Position numbers and translations under genes: made by a program
The notes under the pieces: generated by a model
Database searches by the model: none
What the model was told of the DNA's origin: nothing
The model's input: the letters and a program-made list of their open reading frames with translations, nothing else
Part shown: positions 6,543 to 7,747 of the stretch, one piece after another
How positions within the stretch are numbered: position 1 is the first letter of the stretch
Layout: each line of letters opens with the position of its first letter
Source of the DNA: an uncultured Armatimonadota bacterium
Lineage (GTDB): Bacteria; Armatimonadota; Armatimonadia; Armatimonadales; Armatimonadaceae
Reading direction: 5' to 3'
Assembly: GCA_903924445.1 (NCBI GenBank)
Contig: CAIYBQ010000107.1
Location: 1 to 7,747, forward strand
Length of the DNA: 7,747 nucleotides

Positions 6543-7556
6543 ATGCTCATTTCTCGACGAAACCTTACGCTTTTGGCATCCTTTGGGATGATTGGACTGA
6601 TTGGTTGTGCACCCGCAGGCAAAGAAACCACATCTGGTGCCCCAAAAGCCGATGCTGGTGCGTCTTCAACCGTTAAAATCGGGTTGATCACTCCAGGTAA
6701 GGTGAACGATGGTGGCTGGTGCCAGCTTGCTCAGGATTCTGTCAATGCGATTGCTAAGGAAACCGGCGCGACGCTGACTCCTGCGATTGAAGAGCCTGCG
6801 AAGGCGGAAGTCGAAGCCGCAATCAGGCAGCTTGCTGAAGGTGGAAACACACTTGTGTTCCTCCACGGCAGCGAATATGACACTCCGGCTGCAGTAGTTG
6901 CAAAGGACTTTCCAAACACGACATTTGTGGTTGTGGGCGGCCGAACCGAAGGCTCAAATCTTCTTCCGCTGCAAATCAGTGAGCGCGCAGCGACGTATCT
7001 TGCTGGATATGTAGCCGCAAGCCTTTCGAAGACGCATAAGATTGCTGCTGTCGGCGGCATTGATATCAAGATTATCAAGTCTGGTTTTGAAGCCTATGTT
7101 GCTGGTGCGAAGGCAGCAGATCCGAAGGTGGATGTGCGTGTAACGTACACGGGCTCATTCGATGATCAGGCAAAGGCCAAGCAACAAACGCAGGCGCTGT
7201 TGGCGGCTGGCGTGGATGTGTTTACGCACAACGCAAATGCTGCAGGTGCCGGTGTTGCACAAGCGATCGAAGAGGATGGCAAGGCGCTGTTTATTGGTGC
7301 GAATGCCCCTCAAACCGACCTTGCGCCAAAGCAGAATATTGGTGCATTTATCATCGACACGCAGAAGGGCTACCTTGTGGCTGCAAAGGCTGTCATTGAT
7401 AAAAAGACCGATGGCAAGGCATTCAAACTTGGCATCAAGGATGGCGCGACGCGGTTTGAATTCAACGCTGCGGCAGCTGGTTTGTATACACCTGAGCTCA
7501 AGGCGAAGGTGGAAGGCGTCAGCAAGGATATCGAAGCGGGAACGGTCAAGATGTAG
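6543..7556 (+). CDS. BMP family (PnrA-like) substrate-binding lipoprotein
   Basis: 337-residue exported lipoprotein, the ligand-binding component of a BMP-type ABC importer; characterised members bind purine or other nucleosides. The signal peptide is residues 1-21 with lipobox LIGC and lipidated Cys22. It begins with SRRNLT, close to the twin-arginine consensus, so Tat export is possible. A flexible linker rich in Ala, Gly, Ser and Thr covers 23-42. The type I periplasmic binding fold follows: VKIGLITPG (44-52), NDGGW (55-59), a hinge region around YLAGYVAA (152-159), VGGIDI (170-175), TGSFDD (203-208), and ANAPQTDLAP (253-262), where most relatives have a D-x-D-Q sequence. The pocket may therefore be altered. 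Lysine is mostly AAG, unlike the NYN gene, which may reflect high expression. It has its own promoter, Shine-Dalgarno and terminator and forms a single-gene unit. The likely partner permeases lie at 2-1809. Family secure, ligand unknown. Confidence 0.92.
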   Translation: MLISRRNLTLLASFGMIGLIGCAPAGKETTSGAPKADAGASSTVKIGLITPGKVNDGGWCQLAQDSVNAIAKETGATLTPAIEEPAKAEVEAAIRQLAEGGNTLVFLHGSEYDTPAAVVAKDFPNTTFVVVGGRTEGSNLLPLQISERAATYLAGYVAASLSKTHKIAAVGGIDIKIIKSGFEAYVAGAKAADPKVDVRVTYTGSFDDQAKAKQQTQALLAAGVDVFTHNANAAGAGVAQAIEEDGKALFIGANAPQTDLAPKQNIGAFIIDTQKGYLVAAKAVIDKKTDGKAFKLGIKDGATRFEFNAAAAGLYTPELKAKVEGVSKDIEAGTVKM

Positions 7557-7586
7557 ATCCTGTGGCGTTTCGCTGCGGATGAATGG

Positions 7587-7620
7587 CAGCCCTGTCCTCC
7601 GGACAGGGCTGTTTGCATTT
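7587..7620 (+). terminator. Rho-independent terminator after the BMP lipoprotein gene
   Basis: A perfect 11-bp stem, CAGCCCTGTCC (7587-7597) and GGACAGGGCTG (7601-7611), with a 3-nt TCC loop is followed by TTTGCATTT. It starts 30 nt after the stop. The T tract is interrupted by GCA, but stem strength and position make the call good. It separates the lipoprotein from the next gene. Confidence 0.8.
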
Positions 7621-7632
7621 ACCCCCGGCAGG

Positions 7633-7638
7633 TAGAAT
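7633..7638 (+). promoter_or_regulatory. -10 box (TAGAAT) placed for a leaderless peptidase transcript
   Basis: TAGAAT ends 5 nt before the ATG at 7644, so transcription would start at or within a base or two of the A of the ATG. No Shine-Dalgarno is present between the terminator and the ATG, and no good -35 is visible. It resembles the arrangement before rlmN. Confidence 0.45.
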
Positions 7639-7643
7639 CAAAT

Positions 7644-7747
7644 ATGCAAGACACGAACACGCTCCCAGCACTTCCGACACCTCCAGACATCACGCCACGC
7701 CAAAAGACCCTTGCAAACGGGATGCGTGTGATCAGCCTCGAAGAGCA
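7644..7747 (+). CDS. Probable M16 (insulinase/processing-peptidase-like) zinc protease, N-terminus only
   Basis: Only 34 codons lie in the window and the frame runs off the right edge. After a Pro/Thr-rich lead of about 18 residues, the sequence reads QKTLANGMRVISLEE. This is the typical opening beta-strand of M16 metallopeptidases (T-L-x-N-G-hydrophobic-x-V, then an acidic residue). The zinc motif HxxEH would lie further downstream, outside the window, so catalytic competence cannot be judged. There is no obvious signal peptide from the ATG at 7644, which suggests a cytoplasmic enzyme. The -10 box directly before the ATG implies separate, leaderless transcription. The family assignment rests on one short motif. 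Confidence 0.7.
   Translation, partial: MQDTNTLPALPTPPDITPRQKTLANGMRVISLEE

Noticed and set aside
7162..7635. 157-codon plus-strand ORF overlapping the BMP lipoprotein and its terminator
   Set aside because: Arg/Ser-rich out-of-frame translation that runs through the terminator stem; not a real gene.
1..7747. CRISPR, tRNA, rRNA, insertion sequence, phage or attachment-site signals
   Set aside because: No regular direct repeats with spacers, no cloverleaf sequence, no transposase or integrase motifs and no terminal inverted repeats were seen on either strand.

Overview
The window is a densely coded bacterial chromosome segment. GC content looks slightly above 50% by eye. It carries eight genes: an ABC transporter permease truncated at the left edge, a second permease, rlmN, a NYN-type ribonuclease protein, a TPR protein, dtd, a BMP-family lipoprotein, and the first codons of an M16-type peptidase. 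I see no tRNA, rRNA, CRISPR array, insertion sequence or phage gene. No gap between genes exceeds about 100 bases.

Layout. At 2-1809 (+) lie two overlapping inner-membrane permeases of the BPD_transp_2 family, of the kind that work with BMP (PnrA-like) nucleoside-binding lipoproteins. At 1892-4953 (+) lie rlmN (radical-SAM 23S rRNA/tRNA adenosine C2-methyltransferase) and, 2 nt downstream, a 662-residue protein with a coiled coil and a C-terminal Zc3h12a-like NYN nuclease domain. At 6446-4950 (-) lie dtd (D-aminoacyl-tRNA deacylase) and, 3 nt downstream, a cytoplasmic seven-TPR protein. The NYN and TPR genes converge and share a CTAG containing both stop codons. At 6543-7556 (+) lies the BMP lipoprotein, with its own -35/-10 promoter, a strong Shine-Dalgarno and a strong hairpin terminator. 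At 7644 the peptidase starts.

How the genes fit together. The permeases and the BMP lipoprotein are plausible parts of one nucleoside-type importer, but about 4.7 kb of unrelated genes separates them. The ATPase is not in the window. The middle block has an RNA/translation flavour: RlmN modifies rRNA/tRNA, DTD removes D-amino acids from tRNA, and the NYN protein is a probable ribonuclease. Functional linkage among these is inference only.

Organism. A BMP transporter, a lipobox-type lipoprotein, mixed use of Shine-Dalgarno and apparently leaderless starts, and the long NYN fusion suggest a deep-branching non-proteobacterial lineage. Armatimonadota, Deinococcota and Chloroflexota are candidates. 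This is a guess from general character, not a match to a known genome. No clearly new defence or mobile system is visible. The least ordinary gene is the NYN fusion protein, and the least ordinary regulatory signal is the pair of -10 boxes placed directly on start codons.
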